DNA from: Enterococcus haemoperoxidus ATCC BAA-382
GTDB lineage: Bacteria; Bacillota; Bacilli; Lactobacillales; Enterococcaceae
DNA: 64,000 bases
Reading direction: 5' to 3'
Assembly: GCF_000407165.1 (NCBI RefSeq)
Contig: NZ_KE136479.1
Location: 62,001 to 126,000, forward strand
The notes beneath the pieces were generated by a model, which saw nothing but the letters and a program-made list of their open reading frames with translations, made no database searches and was not told where the DNA came from. Shown here one piece after another: positions 8,470-16,935 of this stretch. Positions within the stretch are counted from its first letter, which is position 1. Every line of letters begins with the position of its first letter. Position numbers and translations under genes: made by a program.

Positions 8470-9810
8470 ATGTTCGTCTTTAAACATGCTTTCTTAAATC
8501 TTAGAAGACATATTTGGAATTATTTACTAGTCGGTGTCATGTTATTTCTTTTGATTTTTGGGACAATGGTTACAAACACCATCTATACTTCTGCTAAACT
8601 ATTTACAAAAAATTACAGTAAGCAGTTTAAGACCATAGTAACAATTCTAGAACCAGATTTAAGTAATTTAACGCATGAAAAAAAACTAACAAAAGAACAA
8701 TATATCAAATTTGGAGAGTCTAAGTATGTAAATGGAATGAAAATGATTGGTACAACTCCTATTTCATTTGACACGTTAAAAGCAATCCCAAGCTCATTCC
8801 CGTTTCAAAATGTGAAGGGGATTGAAAGCGAAGAGCATTACGATCAAGCCACTGCTAATTGGATTGGTGCTGAATCGGCTGATCTTGTAAAAGAGCTCAC
8901 CGAAAGTGGGATGGAAATCAGTGCAGGAAGCAATGTCCTAAAACACAATGAGTGTTTGGTCAATAGTGAATTTGCTCAGTTGAATCAACTTAAAATAGGA
9001 GATTCGATTCAAGTATTTTTAACAGGAAATGAAAAAACGGAGAAACAAACACTGGTAATTGCCGGAATGTATCAACCGAATAAACAAGTCCAAGCATCTG
9101 GAACAAGTCAGTTGACGAGGGCTAAGGGAAATGATATTTTTACGAATTGGGAAACGTTAGATGCTATGAAAGAGTTTGATTACTCAGGTTATAACAGCGT
9201 ATCGTATGAATTAAAAAACGCGGATATGTTGGATGAATTTTTAAAAGAAATGAAAGCCAACGGTTTGCCTAGTGAGTACCAAGTGATGACCAATGAAGCG
9301 AACATGAAACTATTTTTAAGTCCTATTAATGGATTAGGGACACTGGCAGGAACAATTCTGCTGGGATTCTTAATTTTCGGTAACTTTGGGTTAGCATTAT
9401 TTTCAATTCGGAAGTTTAAACAACGGCAAACAGAAATTTATGTGTTCCGTAGTATTGGAATAACCAATCAACAAATAATCAAAAGTCGAGCAATTGAATT
9501 AGTGATAGTTACGTGCGTTAGTTTTAGTTTAGCGTTTGTGGCTGTAAAAGAATTCGTACAACCAATTGCTGATTGGCAATTAGGAAATCAAAGACGATTG
9601 ACGGGGAATATTGACCAGCTATTTAGTTTAGTGGCTAGTGAAAAAAAAGAATCCATAACGTCTATTCCTATGGTGATCGATGCTAATTCTTTCATCACTA
9701 TTTTTGGAATTACCAGCTTATTTTTGATTACGATCATGTCTATTGACTGCTATAAAGTATTTAAATTTGAATCAATTGAATTTTTGTTAGAAAGGAAATT
9801 AGACGAGTGA
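8470..9810 (+). CDS. FtsX/MacB-type ABC transporter permease
   Basis: A 446-residue permease with one N-terminal span (about 17-38), a large extracytoplasmic region (about 40-280) and three C-terminal spans, which is the MacB/FtsX fold. AAGGGGGAG upstream gives a strong ribosome site for the ATG. It is the first gene after the two-component pair and overlaps the next gene, an ATPase. MacB-type permeases usually drive mechanotransmission or export of envelope-active molecules rather than classical import. The substrate is unknown. Confidence 0.85.
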   Translation: MFVFKHAFLNLRRHIWNYLLVGVMLFLLIFGTMVTNTIYTSAKLFTKNYSKQFKTIVTILEPDLSNLTHEKKLTKEQYIKFGESKYVNGMKMIGTTPISFDTLKAIPSSFPFQNVKGIESEEHYDQATANWIGAESADLVKELTESGMEISAGSNVLKHNECLVNSEFAQLNQLKIGDSIQVFLTGNEKTEKQTLVIAGMYQPNKQVQASGTSQLTRAKGNDIFTNWETLDAMKEFDYSGYNSVSYELKNADMLDEFLKEMKANGLPSEYQVMTNEANMKLFLSPINGLGTLAGTILLGFLIFGNFGLALFSIRKFKQRQTEIYVFRSIGITNQQIIKSRAIELVIVTCVSFSLAFVAVKEFVQPIADWQLGNQRRLTGNIDQLFSLVASEKKESITSIPMVIDANSFITIFGITSLFLITIMSIDCYKVFKFESIEFLLERKLDE

Positions 9811-10487
9811 TGATTCTCTCTCTTAAAAATATAGTATATACGTATAAGAAAAACAACATGACTGTACTGGATGGTACAACGATCGGTTTTTCATCTGGAA
9901 AGGTTTATGGCATTTTAGGGAAAAGCGGCGCAGGAAAAACTACCTTGCTTGCATTGCTTGCAGGCCTTGATAAAGTCAATTCAGGTGGCATTTTTTTTAA
10001 AAACCAAAATCTTGAGAACATTGATCGAGACAATTATCGTCGGCATGAAATTGGCACAGTTTTTCAACAGTACAATGTACTTTCAAATGAAACAGCTTTG
10101 ACAGCACTTAAATTATGCGCGTCAAGCTCTGTTACACAAGGAAACGATTATTTCTATGATGCCTTAAAAAAAGTAGGAATCGATGAGAAGGTGGCCAATC
10201 AAAAAATCAAAAAAATATCTGTTTCCAACCAGCAAAGGGTTTATTTGGCCAAAGCAATAGTTAATGATCCAGAAATCGTCTTGATTGACGAACCCGCTGA
10301 GTCATTAAGTGAACTTTCATTAGATATGGTCATGGAGTACATACGTATATACGCAAAAAATGAAAATAAGTGCATCATCATCAGCTCTCAATCAAAAGCG
10401 ATTGCTGGATATGTTGACGAATTATGGGGATTGAATGGTGGGAAACTATCATTTATCAAAGACAATGTAGAACAAGATAAGCTTTAG
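9810..10487 (+). CDS. ABC transporter ATP-binding protein with degenerate signature
   Basis: A 225-residue MacB-type nucleotide-binding subunit with intact Walker A (GKSGAGKTT), Q-loop (FQQYNVL) and Walker B (IVLIDEPAES). The signature region reads KKISVSNQQRVYLAKA where LSGGQQQR is expected, and the switch-His position reads ISSQSK instead of VTHS. The start is ATG within TGATG at the previous stop, although GTG at 9807 is possible. These substitutions predict one weak or dead ATPase site, probably compensated by a partner or used for regulation. The second ATPase of this cluster is canonical. Confidence 0.85.
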   Translation: MILSLKNIVYTYKKNNMTVLDGTTIGFSSGKVYGILGKSGAGKTTLLALLAGLDKVNSGGIFFKNQNLENIDRDNYRRHEIGTVFQQYNVLSNETALTALKLCASSSVTQGNDYFYDALKKVGIDEKVANQKIKKISVSNQQRVYLAKAIVNDPEIVLIDEPAESLSELSLDMVMEYIRIYAKNENKCIIISSQSKAIAGYVDELWGLNGGKLSFIKDNVEQDKL

Positions 10488-10580
10488 CATTTATCAAAGA
10501 GTGTTGTTGACTCAACTGAATAGTGTGATGGTATCTGCCGAAGTTAATTCTTCATTGTTTTAAGTAGGAAGGAAGAATAT

Positions 10581-12065
10581 ATGAACTATTGGAATCGAGC
10601 GCTGTGCAGTGTTGCAAGAAGAAAAGGGAAATCAGTTATTTTATTTGCAGTTATTTTTATATTAGGAAATGTTATTGCAGGATCAATCGCAATTCAGCAA
10701 TCTACTGCAAATGTCGAAAAGAAAATCAAACATGACCTAGGTGCAACCGTGAGTGTCGAGATGGATTATCAAAAGATAATGGATGAAGGTCAATCATCTT
10801 CACCCTCAGCTTTAAAGGTTGAGGACATTAAAAAAATGGGTGAATCGACCTACGTAAAAGAATTTGACTATAACGTGCAGACAAATCTTTTTGTGAAAAA
10901 AATCAAAACTTATGAAATGGAAAATGCGTCGACTATGGGCGGTATGCCCCAGACGCTGAGCCTTAAAGGAACTAACTTACTAGAACCATTGGATTTTAAA
11001 GATAAAAAGGTAAATCTTGTTGAAGGTCGAATGTTTAAGCAAGATGAAATCAACAGTGGTAAAGATGTTGCGGTCGTCTCAAAGAAATTTGCGGAAGCAA
11101 ATGGGTTCAACGTAGGGGACAAAGTAGTATTAGATAGCTCAGTCATGGATTTTAAACAAGATGGATCGACGGAAGAGTTAGCATCTCAAGACCACCCTGT
11201 AGAGATTATTGGTATATTTGAACCTACGAGTGTTGAAAAGAAAAAATCAGATGGAAAAGATCAAAAAGGCGGTATCCAAGAGCAGTTCATGGAAACAGCG
11301 CAATTTAATACATTATACATGCCAAATGATGCTGTAATGAATATCAACAAAATAGAATTTGAAAAAGGGAAAGAACTAGTACCAGATCGCTATAAAAAAG
11401 CAGATGGTACAGATATGTCAGTTGAAGATATGAATCAAATCACGCCTGTATACGTACTAAAAGCGCCAGAGGATATTGAAGCCTTTAAAGAAGAAGTAAA
11501 ATCAATGATTCCAGACGGATATAAGTTAACAGCTTCAAGTGATCAATATGATCAAGTAGGCGGAACATTTAAAAAAATGTCTCAAATCTCTGGCTACGTA
11601 GTGCTTTTAGCCATCGGTGCCACTTTGTTGATCATTTCGTTAGTGGTCATCCTCTTCTTACGTGACCGTAAACATGAATTAGGAATCTATCTATCATTGG
11701 GCGAAACAAGAGCGAAAGTGATGCAACAAATTCTGATTGAATTATTACTCATTAGTCTAGTTGCTATGTGTTTGTCCTTAGTTACAGGGAATATTCTTGG
11801 AAAATTAGTTTCAGAATCTTTGATTGCCAGTGATGCATTTTCACAAACTAGCGATGCAGCAAGCCAAGGTGGTGCGATGGTGGTTGGTGGTGGAATGAAT
11901 ATGCCAACATTAACAACGGAAGATGTATCGAGTGCTTATGAAGTGAAATTCTCAATTAGTTATATCGTGACGTTCTTGATTGCAGGATTAAGTACAGTTT
12001 TATTATCTGCGATTTTACCTTTAACGTATGTTTTGCGGTTAAATCCAAAGAAAATCATGATGTAG
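10581..12065 (+). CDS. FtsX/MacB-type ABC transporter permease (second pair)
   Basis: A 494-residue permease with a signal-anchor-like TM1 (about 17-38), an extracytoplasmic domain of roughly 290 residues rich in Lys, Asp and Met, and three C-terminal spans. It is preceded by a 93-base gap and its own AGGAAGGAAG ribosome site. It is followed 12 bases later by the canonical ATPase. Its outer domain differs from that of the first permease, so the two pairs are not a recent duplication. It probably works with the next gene. Confidence 0.85.
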   Translation: MNYWNRALCSVARRKGKSVILFAVIFILGNVIAGSIAIQQSTANVEKKIKHDLGATVSVEMDYQKIMDEGQSSSPSALKVEDIKKMGESTYVKEFDYNVQTNLFVKKIKTYEMENASTMGGMPQTLSLKGTNLLEPLDFKDKKVNLVEGRMFKQDEINSGKDVAVVSKKFAEANGFNVGDKVVLDSSVMDFKQDGSTEELASQDHPVEIIGIFEPTSVEKKKSDGKDQKGGIQEQFMETAQFNTLYMPNDAVMNINKIEFEKGKELVPDRYKKADGTDMSVEDMNQITPVYVLKAPEDIEAFKEEVKSMIPDGYKLTASSDQYDQVGGTFKKMSQISGYVVLLAIGATLLIISLVVILFLRDRKHELGIYLSLGETRAKVMQQILIELLLISLVAMCLSLVTGNILGKLVSESLIASDAFSQTSDAASQGGAMVVGGGMNMPTLTTEDVSSAYEVKFSISYIVTFLIAGLSTVLLSAILPLTYVLRLNPKKIMM

Positions 12066-12077
12066 GAGGAAACGATT

Positions 12078-12752
12078 ATGACTATTTTACAAACAAAAAA
12101 CGTAAGCTACTTTTATCAAGATGGAGACAAGCGGCGAATGATTTTACAAGATACATCGATCAATTTTGAACAAGGGCAATTTTATACGATTCTAGGCCAA
12201 TCTGGTTCAGGAAAAACAACATTCCTTTCGTTGATCAGTGCATTGGATGAACCCAAATCTGGCGAAGTTTTATACAAGGGACAAAATATCAATAAAATTG
12301 GACTGGAAAAATATCGCCGAGACTATATCAGTATTATTTTTCAAAGTTACAATTTAGTTCCGTATCTAACAGCATTAGAAAATGTTTTAGTGGCGATGTC
12401 GATCACAGACAATGATATGCCAAAAGATAATCGTGAAGTAGCATATAATTTATTGGATTATATCGGAATCAATAAAGCGAAAGCTGATCGCTTGGTGGGA
12501 CAACTATCAGGTGGTGAACAGCAACGTGTGGCAATCGCTAGAGCTTTAGCAACGAATGTCGATATTATTCTTGCTGATGAGCCGACAGGGAATTTAGATG
12601 AAGGAATGGAACAAGAAATCGTGGATATTTTTAAAGATTTGGCTGAAACTCATAATAAATGTGTGGTTGTTGTAACCCACTCGAATGAAATAGCAAAACA
12701 GTCAGATAAAACCTATTTTCTTAAGCAAGGTGAGTTGATGCTGAATGAGTGA
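12078..12752 (+). CDS. ABC transporter ATP-binding protein, canonical MacB/LolD type
   Basis: A 224-residue ATPase with Walker A GQSGSGKTT, Q-loop FQSYNLVPYLTALENV, signature LSGGEQQRVAIARA, Walker B IILADEPTGNLD and switch His in VVTHS. All catalytic motifs are intact, unlike the paralogue two genes upstream. AGGAGG precedes the ATG. Its 3' end overlaps the PASTA gene by 8 bases, so transporter and PASTA protein are probably translated together. Confidence 0.92.
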   Translation: MTILQTKNVSYFYQDGDKRRMILQDTSINFEQGQFYTILGQSGSGKTTFLSLISALDEPKSGEVLYKGQNINKIGLEKYRRDYISIIFQSYNLVPYLTALENVLVAMSITDNDMPKDNREVAYNLLDYIGINKAKADRLVGQLSGGEQQRVAIARALATNVDIILADEPTGNLDEGMEQEIVDIFKDLAETHNKCVVVVTHSNEIAKQSDKTYFLKQGELMLNE

Positions 12753-14241
12753 TTTTTTATCTAATTTCAATAAATCGAATTACGATAATACCAAAGAAAA
12801 AAAGATACAGGAAGACACTGATAAAGAAGAGCTAACGAATCAGAGAGCAACAGGATCTTCACTAAATGAACCGATTGATAAAAGAACGAGTGAGCCGCCA
12901 AACAAAATAGGACCAGTCAATGTAGCTGAACCTAAAGGAGATACTCCTAATACGGAACAAGAAACAACTTCTCAAACACGTAGAAGTCAGTCAGCAGATG
13001 AAACAGAAATAGACCCGACCTATCATAAGAAAAGGAAACGAAAGTTTTTACTGATTGGAATTGGGAGCTTTTTAGTGCTGTGTATCTTGTATTTTGGTTA
13101 TTATCAAATGACACATGTTGCTCTTCCAGATTTTACTGGAAAAGAGTTGGCCGAAGCACGAACTTGGGCAACTGAAAATAAAGTGAAATTAAAAGTGGAT
13201 CAAACTTATAGTAAAGAAGTAGAAGCGAATAAAGTAATCTCACAAAAAGTAAAAAAAGGCAGCAAAATCAAAAAAGGTGCTGAATTAACGATCAACGTAA
13301 GTACAGGTGCTGACCCAGAAGAAAAATTGAAGTTGCCTGATTTTATGACGATGAAAAAATCAGAAGTTGAAAAATGGATTAAAGATAATAAAGCAGAAAA
13401 TATTTCTTTAATCGATGAATACAGTGATTCCTTGGAAAAAGGCAAAGCTGCGCGCTTTGAAATCGTCAATAAAGAAGTGACAAAAGAAAATTATAAGCGC
13501 AAAGATAAAGCCAATATGTATTATTCTAAAGGTAAAGAAACCTTTGAAAAAAATATCTCAGTTCCTGATTTTACGAAAAAAATGAAGACCGAAGTTGAAA
13601 GTTGGGCCAAAACAAATGACATAAAAGTGACGTATGAAGAAGCAAGCTCAGCCGAAATTCCAGCAGAAAGTATCATTTCTCAGAGTATTGCTAAAGATCA
13701 AAAAGTTGCTAAAAAAGACAGTTTGACCGTGACAGTCTCTTTAGGCAAAGGCTACACTGTTCCGAACTTTGCAGACTATACCCAAGAAGAAGCTGGGACA
13801 GCAATAGAAGGACTGACAGTTCAAGCGAAAAGTGTCTTTACGAATAATGTTCCGTATGGGCAATTGATTTCTCAAAGTGTTGAAGCAGGAACCCAGTTAA
13901 CAAGCAAAGATGATTTGAAAGTAAAAGTTTACTATTCAGCTGGACAACCTTATCTTAAAGATTTAAGAGGGAGTACAGTGGAAGGCGATTTGCAAAAGCA
14001 ATTTTATGACGAATTCCAATCAAAAGGCGCTAATATTCAATACACTGTCAGATATGTTGACTCTGCAGAACCTAAAGGCACAGTGGTGGGCATGAGTGCT
14101 TATAATTTATATGTACCATTGGAATACACTGTATCGTTGGATGTCAGCTTAGGAAATTTAGCAGGTGCGTCAAACTACGCGCCTAAATCTTCTGAAAAAG
14201 GTCCTGAAAGTGGGCCTTCCCCCAAAAATGAGGCTAAATAA
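12745..14241 (+). CDS. Membrane-anchored PASTA-domain protein
   Basis: A 498-residue protein with a disordered cytoplasmic N terminus (about 1-92, charged and Thr/Ser-rich), one membrane span (about 97-118) and an external region of four or more PASTA-like repeats. Repeat starts are visible as ALPDFTGKE, KLPDFMTMK, SVPDFTKKM and TVPNFADYT, with returns such as VISQKVKKG and IISQSIAKD. It lacks a kinase domain, so it is not a PrkC/Stk protein. PASTA modules in kinases and PBPs bind muropeptides or beta-lactams. Here the domain probably senses or captures an envelope ligand for the coupled ABC/two-component unit, which is inference. Confidence 0.85.
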   Translation: MSDFLSNFNKSNYDNTKEKKIQEDTDKEELTNQRATGSSLNEPIDKRTSEPPNKIGPVNVAEPKGDTPNTEQETTSQTRRSQSADETEIDPTYHKKRKRKFLLIGIGSFLVLCILYFGYYQMTHVALPDFTGKELAEARTWATENKVKLKVDQTYSKEVEANKVISQKVKKGSKIKKGAELTINVSTGADPEEKLKLPDFMTMKKSEVEKWIKDNKAENISLIDEYSDSLEKGKAARFEIVNKEVTKENYKRKDKANMYYSKGKETFEKNISVPDFTKKMKTEVESWAKTNDIKVTYEEASSAEIPAESIISQSIAKDQKVAKKDSLTVTVSLGKGYTVPNFADYTQEEAGTAIEGLTVQAKSVFTNNVPYGQLISQSVEAGTQLTSKDDLKVKVYYSAGQPYLKDLRGSTVEGDLQKQFYDEFQSKGANIQYTVRYVDSAEPKGTVVGMSAYNLYVPLEYTVSLDVSLGNLAGASNYAPKSSEKGPESGPSPKNEAK

Positions 14242-14255
14242 AGTAAAATAAGACT

Positions 14256-14300
14256 AAAGAAAGAAACTAGGATAAATTATTTCCTAGTTTCTTTCTTTTT
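14256..14300 (+). terminator. Terminator of the ABC/PASTA cluster
   Basis: AAAGAAAGAAACTAGGA pairs with TCCTAGTTTCTTTCTTT across a 9-base loop, followed by T residues. Confidence 0.85.
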
Positions 14301-14722
14301 GTCAGGCAAAGAGTGGCAAAAAACAAATAAAAGTTTGGTGAGAATTGTTTTTTTTGAACAATTGATTAATAAATCAAATTTATTTTTTTAAATGGGTATA
14401 TTTAGATCTAAATCATATTTTTTGTATAATTAGAAAAAAGTACGGTTTATTTGATTCTTTTGATTTTGTTATTTTTTAGTTTTATTAGGTTGCTATATAA
14501 CATTTCCGTGGAAGGTTATTAATATTTTTATGATTTTTATTTGTATTTATGCAGTTTAATCTATAATGTTTGTTATTTAAAAATAAAAAATAGAGATTAC
14601 TATTCTATTTTTTTTAAAGGAGAAAGGCTCGTTTTTTTTCTCATGGAATCCTCTTTTTTATAGAGTTTATCAAAGTTTTTATGAGTTGCGACAAAATATG
14701 GAAACATTCTACTGAAAAAGCA
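14301..14722. other. Very AT-rich intergenic stretch
   Basis: About 420 bases with long A/T runs and no frame of useful length. I see no clear hairpin apart from a weak one near 14,600-14,660. Composition is more extreme than in neighbouring intergenic DNA. Confidence 0.4.
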
Positions 14723-14731
14723 TGATATAAT
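14723..14731 (+). promoter_or_regulatory. Extended -10 promoter before the first mazF-like gene
   Basis: TGATATAAT is a full extended -10 (TGnTATAAT), about 40 bases upstream of the start codon. No convincing -35 element is present, as is common for extended -10 promoters. Confidence 0.5.
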
Positions 14732-14773
14732 TTACACGAAAACAGTTTTGTTAGTTAGGGGTGATAAAGTATT

Positions 14774-15115
14774 ATGATGCGAAGGGGAGAAATCTTTTAT
14801 GCAAATCTCTCGCCTGTTGTTGGTTCAGAGCAAGGAGGAATTAGACCAGTATTGATTATTCAAAATAATAAGGGAAACTTATTTAGTCCAACGTTGATTG
14901 TTGCACCTATAACTAGGAATGTGAATAAGAAAATGCAGCCAACACAGGTTAAGGTGGATATACCGCATGACGAAAGAATGACACCGTCATTGATATTATT
15001 AGAGCAAATCCGAACATTGGATAAAGAACGAATCCTTCATAAAATTTGTCAACTTCATGAAGACGATATGTTAAAGGTTAACCAGGCACTGAAAATAAGT
15101 ATTGGTATTCGTTAA
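14774..15115 (+). CDS. PemK/MazF-family toxin-like endoribonuclease, no antitoxin visible
   Basis: A 113-residue protein with the MazF/PemK fold signature: RRGEIFYANLSPVVGSEQGG near the N terminus, RPVLIIQNN, SPTLIVAPIT and LLEQIRTLDKERI. MazF enzymes cleave mRNA at short sequence motifs and are normally held by a co-operonic MazE. No antitoxin frame lies upstream (over 500 bases of AT-rich non-coding DNA) or downstream. A second homologue lies after alr at 36.7 kb with the same N-terminal pattern. ATG at 14774 or 14777; AGGGGTG supports either. Confidence 0.85.
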   Translation: MMRRGEIFYANLSPVVGSEQGGIRPVLIIQNNKGNLFSPTLIVAPITRNVNKKMQPTQVKVDIPHDERMTPSLILLEQIRTLDKERILHKICQLHEDDMLKVNQALKISIGIR

Positions 15116-15219
15116 TGGGAGTAGTACATAGGTAAAGATATACATAAATATTCGTAAATAAAGAAGTAAAAAATTAGGTCGAATGTTTTGCGAATATGTT
15201 TTTTTGGATTATGAAAAAA

Positions 15220-15320
15220 TAAGAGGCCGAGACGAAAGATCTGCTTTTTTCTCGCCGTTTATTCGGATTTAGAGCGCGAAACAAAACTGTTTTTTAGTTT
15301 TGTCTCACGCTCTTATTTTT
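15220..15320 (+). repeat. Intergenic terminator-linked repeat module, copy 2
   Basis: AGAGGCCGAGACGAAAG is followed by CTGCTTTTTTCTCGCCG and the segment TTATTCGGATTTAGAGCG, matching the copy at 1949-2117 but lacking its inner hairpin. It ends in its own terminator stem. Confidence 0.6.
15271..15320 (+). terminator. Terminator downstream of the mazF-like gene
   Basis: AGAGCG..GAAACAAAACT pairs with AGTTTTGTCTC..CGCTCT around a short T-rich loop, followed by TTATTTTT. Confidence 0.75.
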
Positions 15321-15413
15321 ATTCAAAATCATCGAATGTAAATAAATAGAGAAGAAATCCCTTTGAAATTTTTAGGATTTATAGCTATAGTAGGTTCAAA
15401 GGAGTCGATAAGA

Positions 15414-16388
15414 ATGGAAAAAATCCGCTATGGAATTTTAAGCACAGCTCAAATCGTTCCGCGTTTTGTTGAAGGAATCAATAAAAGTAGCGCAGGAGAA
15501 GCTGTCGCAATTGCTTCAAGAAGTTTGGATAAAGCCGAACAAATGGCAAAACAATTGAATATTCCAAGAGCTTATGGTAGTTACGAGGAATTATGTAAGA
15601 ATGAAGAAATTGATATTGTTTATGTCGCTACATATAACAAAGGACATTATGAAGCAGCCAAATTGGCGTTGACATATCATAAGCATGTCTTACTTGAAAA
15701 GCCATTTACCTTAAAACTAGCGCAAGCAAAAGAACTTTTTGACTTAGCCGAAAAAAATGGCTGTTTCTTAATGGAAGCCCAAAAAGCTGTTTTTTTACCG
15801 ATTAGCGTACAAGTAAAAAAAGCAATTCAGCAAAATAAAATTGGGAAAGTCCAATGGCTACAATCTGTAACGACATATCCCAACGTTGACCACATCTCTT
15901 GGTTCCATTCACTAGAGGCAGGTGGTGGAACGCTACATGGGTCAGGAAGTTACCCTATCCAATATATGCAGTTTATATTAGATCAAGAGATTGAAGAGTG
16001 CCATGGTAGTTCTACAAGAAGAAAAGGTGCAACAGATGATCAGGTAAATTTGGCTCTGAAGTTTGATGAACAAGCTTTGGCTACTATTTTTATTTCAGTA
16101 AAAATTGATATTCCAAGTAAAATGATCATTTACGGAGAAACAGGGCGTATAGAAATTCCGTATTTTTGGAAAACGAAACAAGCAATCATCTACTATGAAG
16201 ATGGAAATCAAGAAAAATTGATTGGTGAGTTTGATAGTGAATTTGTTTTTGAAGTCGAACATGTTAATGAATGCCTTCAAAATAAGTGGCTAGAAAGTCC
16301 TATTATGACTAAAAAAATGACTTTAGGCACAGTAGAGCTAGTAGAACAACTTTATAGAGAATGGCTAAAAACGGATGAGTTGATATAG
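15414..16388 (+). CDS. Gfo/Idh/MocA-family oxidoreductase
   Basis: A 324-residue NAD(P)-dependent sugar or inositol dehydrogenase-like protein. The N-terminal Rossmann domain begins [14 protein letters not shown], the conserved EKPF motif appears as LLEKPFTLK (about 93-101), and the C-terminal alpha/beta substrate domain contains the [15 protein letters not shown] segment. The ATG at 15414 follows AAAGGAG at 15399-15405, and the longer in-frame start at 15363 lacks a site. It stands alone and may act on a sugar of the catabolic island just downstream, but nothing in the sequence shows that. Confidence 0.8.
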   Translation: MEKIRYGILSTAQIVPRFVEGINKSSAGEAVAIASRSLDKAEQMAKQLNIPRAYGSYEELCKNEEIDIVYVATYNKGHYEAAKLALTYHKHVLLEKPFTLKLAQAKELFDLAEKNGCFLMEAQKAVFLPISVQVKKAIQQNKIGKVQWLQSVTTYPNVDHISWFHSLEAGGGTLHGSGSYPIQYMQFILDQEIEECHGSSTRRKGATDDQVNLALKFDEQALATIFISVKIDIPSKMIIYGETGRIEIPYFWKTKQAIIYYEDGNQEKLIGEFDSEFVFEVEHVNECLQNKWLESPIMTKKMTLGTVELVEQLYREWLKTDELI

Positions 16389-16394
16389 AAGAAG

Positions 16395-16423
16395 TTGCAA
16401 TTGATGCTTATCTGTGTTAAAGT
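16395..16423 (+). promoter_or_regulatory. Possible promoter of a non-coding transcript
   Basis: TTGCAA at 16395-16400, a 17-base spacer, then TAAAGT at 16418-16423 preceded by TG in the extended position. The transcript would run to the terminator at 16601-16628 without a gene. Confidence 0.35.
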
Positions 16424-16429
16424 AATCCT

Positions 16430-16628
16430 CATGCGACGAGTTGACTCAATCAGATAGCTTCGGCTGTTCCGTTTTGACGGCTAGTGATTGACAAAACAGC
16501 AGAGGCACATATGTTAGATCATACCTACCGGATGTAGGCGTGTCGGATAAATATTTTTGTGGAGAAGATGTTATCTATTTATTTTTATAAATACTGCGTC
16601 AAAAAAGAAGACTTCGGTCTTCTTTTTT
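16430..16628 (+). ncRNA. Candidate structured small RNA
   Basis: About 200 bases between a plausible promoter and a perfect terminator, with no open frame. It can fold locally: GCTGTT/GTTTTG against CAAAACAGC (about 16463-16500), and CCTAC/GTAGG near 16530. A shared 12-mer GCTAGTGATTGA recurs at about 61,930. It matches no RNA family I recognise. Confidence 0.3.
16601..16628 (+). terminator. Strong terminator with TTCG tetraloop
   Basis: AAAAAAGAAGAC-TTCG-GTCTTCTTTTTT is a 12-bp perfect stem. It may end the oxidoreductase transcript or the candidate small RNA. Confidence 0.85.
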
Positions 16629-16679
16629 GTTGTGAAATATATCGTATTTTCTTGTTATCTATCTCCATGGCAAAAATGG

Positions 16680-16697
16680 TTGCACTAGTTGGTGCAA
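16680..16697. promoter_or_regulatory. TTGCAC inverted repeat, possible operator
   Basis: TTGCAC-N6-GTGCAA lies about 240 bases upstream of the PRD regulator gene. A related palindrome at 16845-16864 and single TTGCAC half-sites at about 16725 and 21442 suggest a site read by the local regulator. Confidence 0.35.
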
Positions 16698-16840
16698 AAA
16701 GTATTCAATAATGGATAATTTATATTGCACTAAGTAAAAATGGCGTCAAACCGTACTATTTCGCTTGAAATATAAGAAGGATGTCATATAAAATAACGTT
16801 TCGAGCAATACAAATATTTCAAATATAATAGTATACTAAG

Positions 16841-16871
16841 AAAGTTGCACTTGTGTAAGTGCAACTTTTTT
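16841..16871 (+). terminator. Leader hairpin, attenuator-like, before the PRD regulator
   Basis: AAAGTTGCACTT-GTGT-AAGTGCAACTTT is a 12-bp perfect stem followed by a T run, 65 bases ahead of the regulator start codon. It could be an intrinsic terminator or attenuator, an operator, or both, since it contains TTGCAC/GTGCAA arms. Confidence 0.55.
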
Positions 16872-16935
16872 GTGTTGTTATGCAATAAAAATCAAGCTAT
16901 AGTTCAAGTGTAAGGGAAAGAAAGTTGGTGAGTAT

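Noticed and set aside
16680-16935. Sigma-54 promoter before the PRD regulator
   Set aside because: TTGCAC motifs recall -12 elements, but no TGGCAC-N5-TTGC arrangement is present and the regulator lacks an AAA+ domain.
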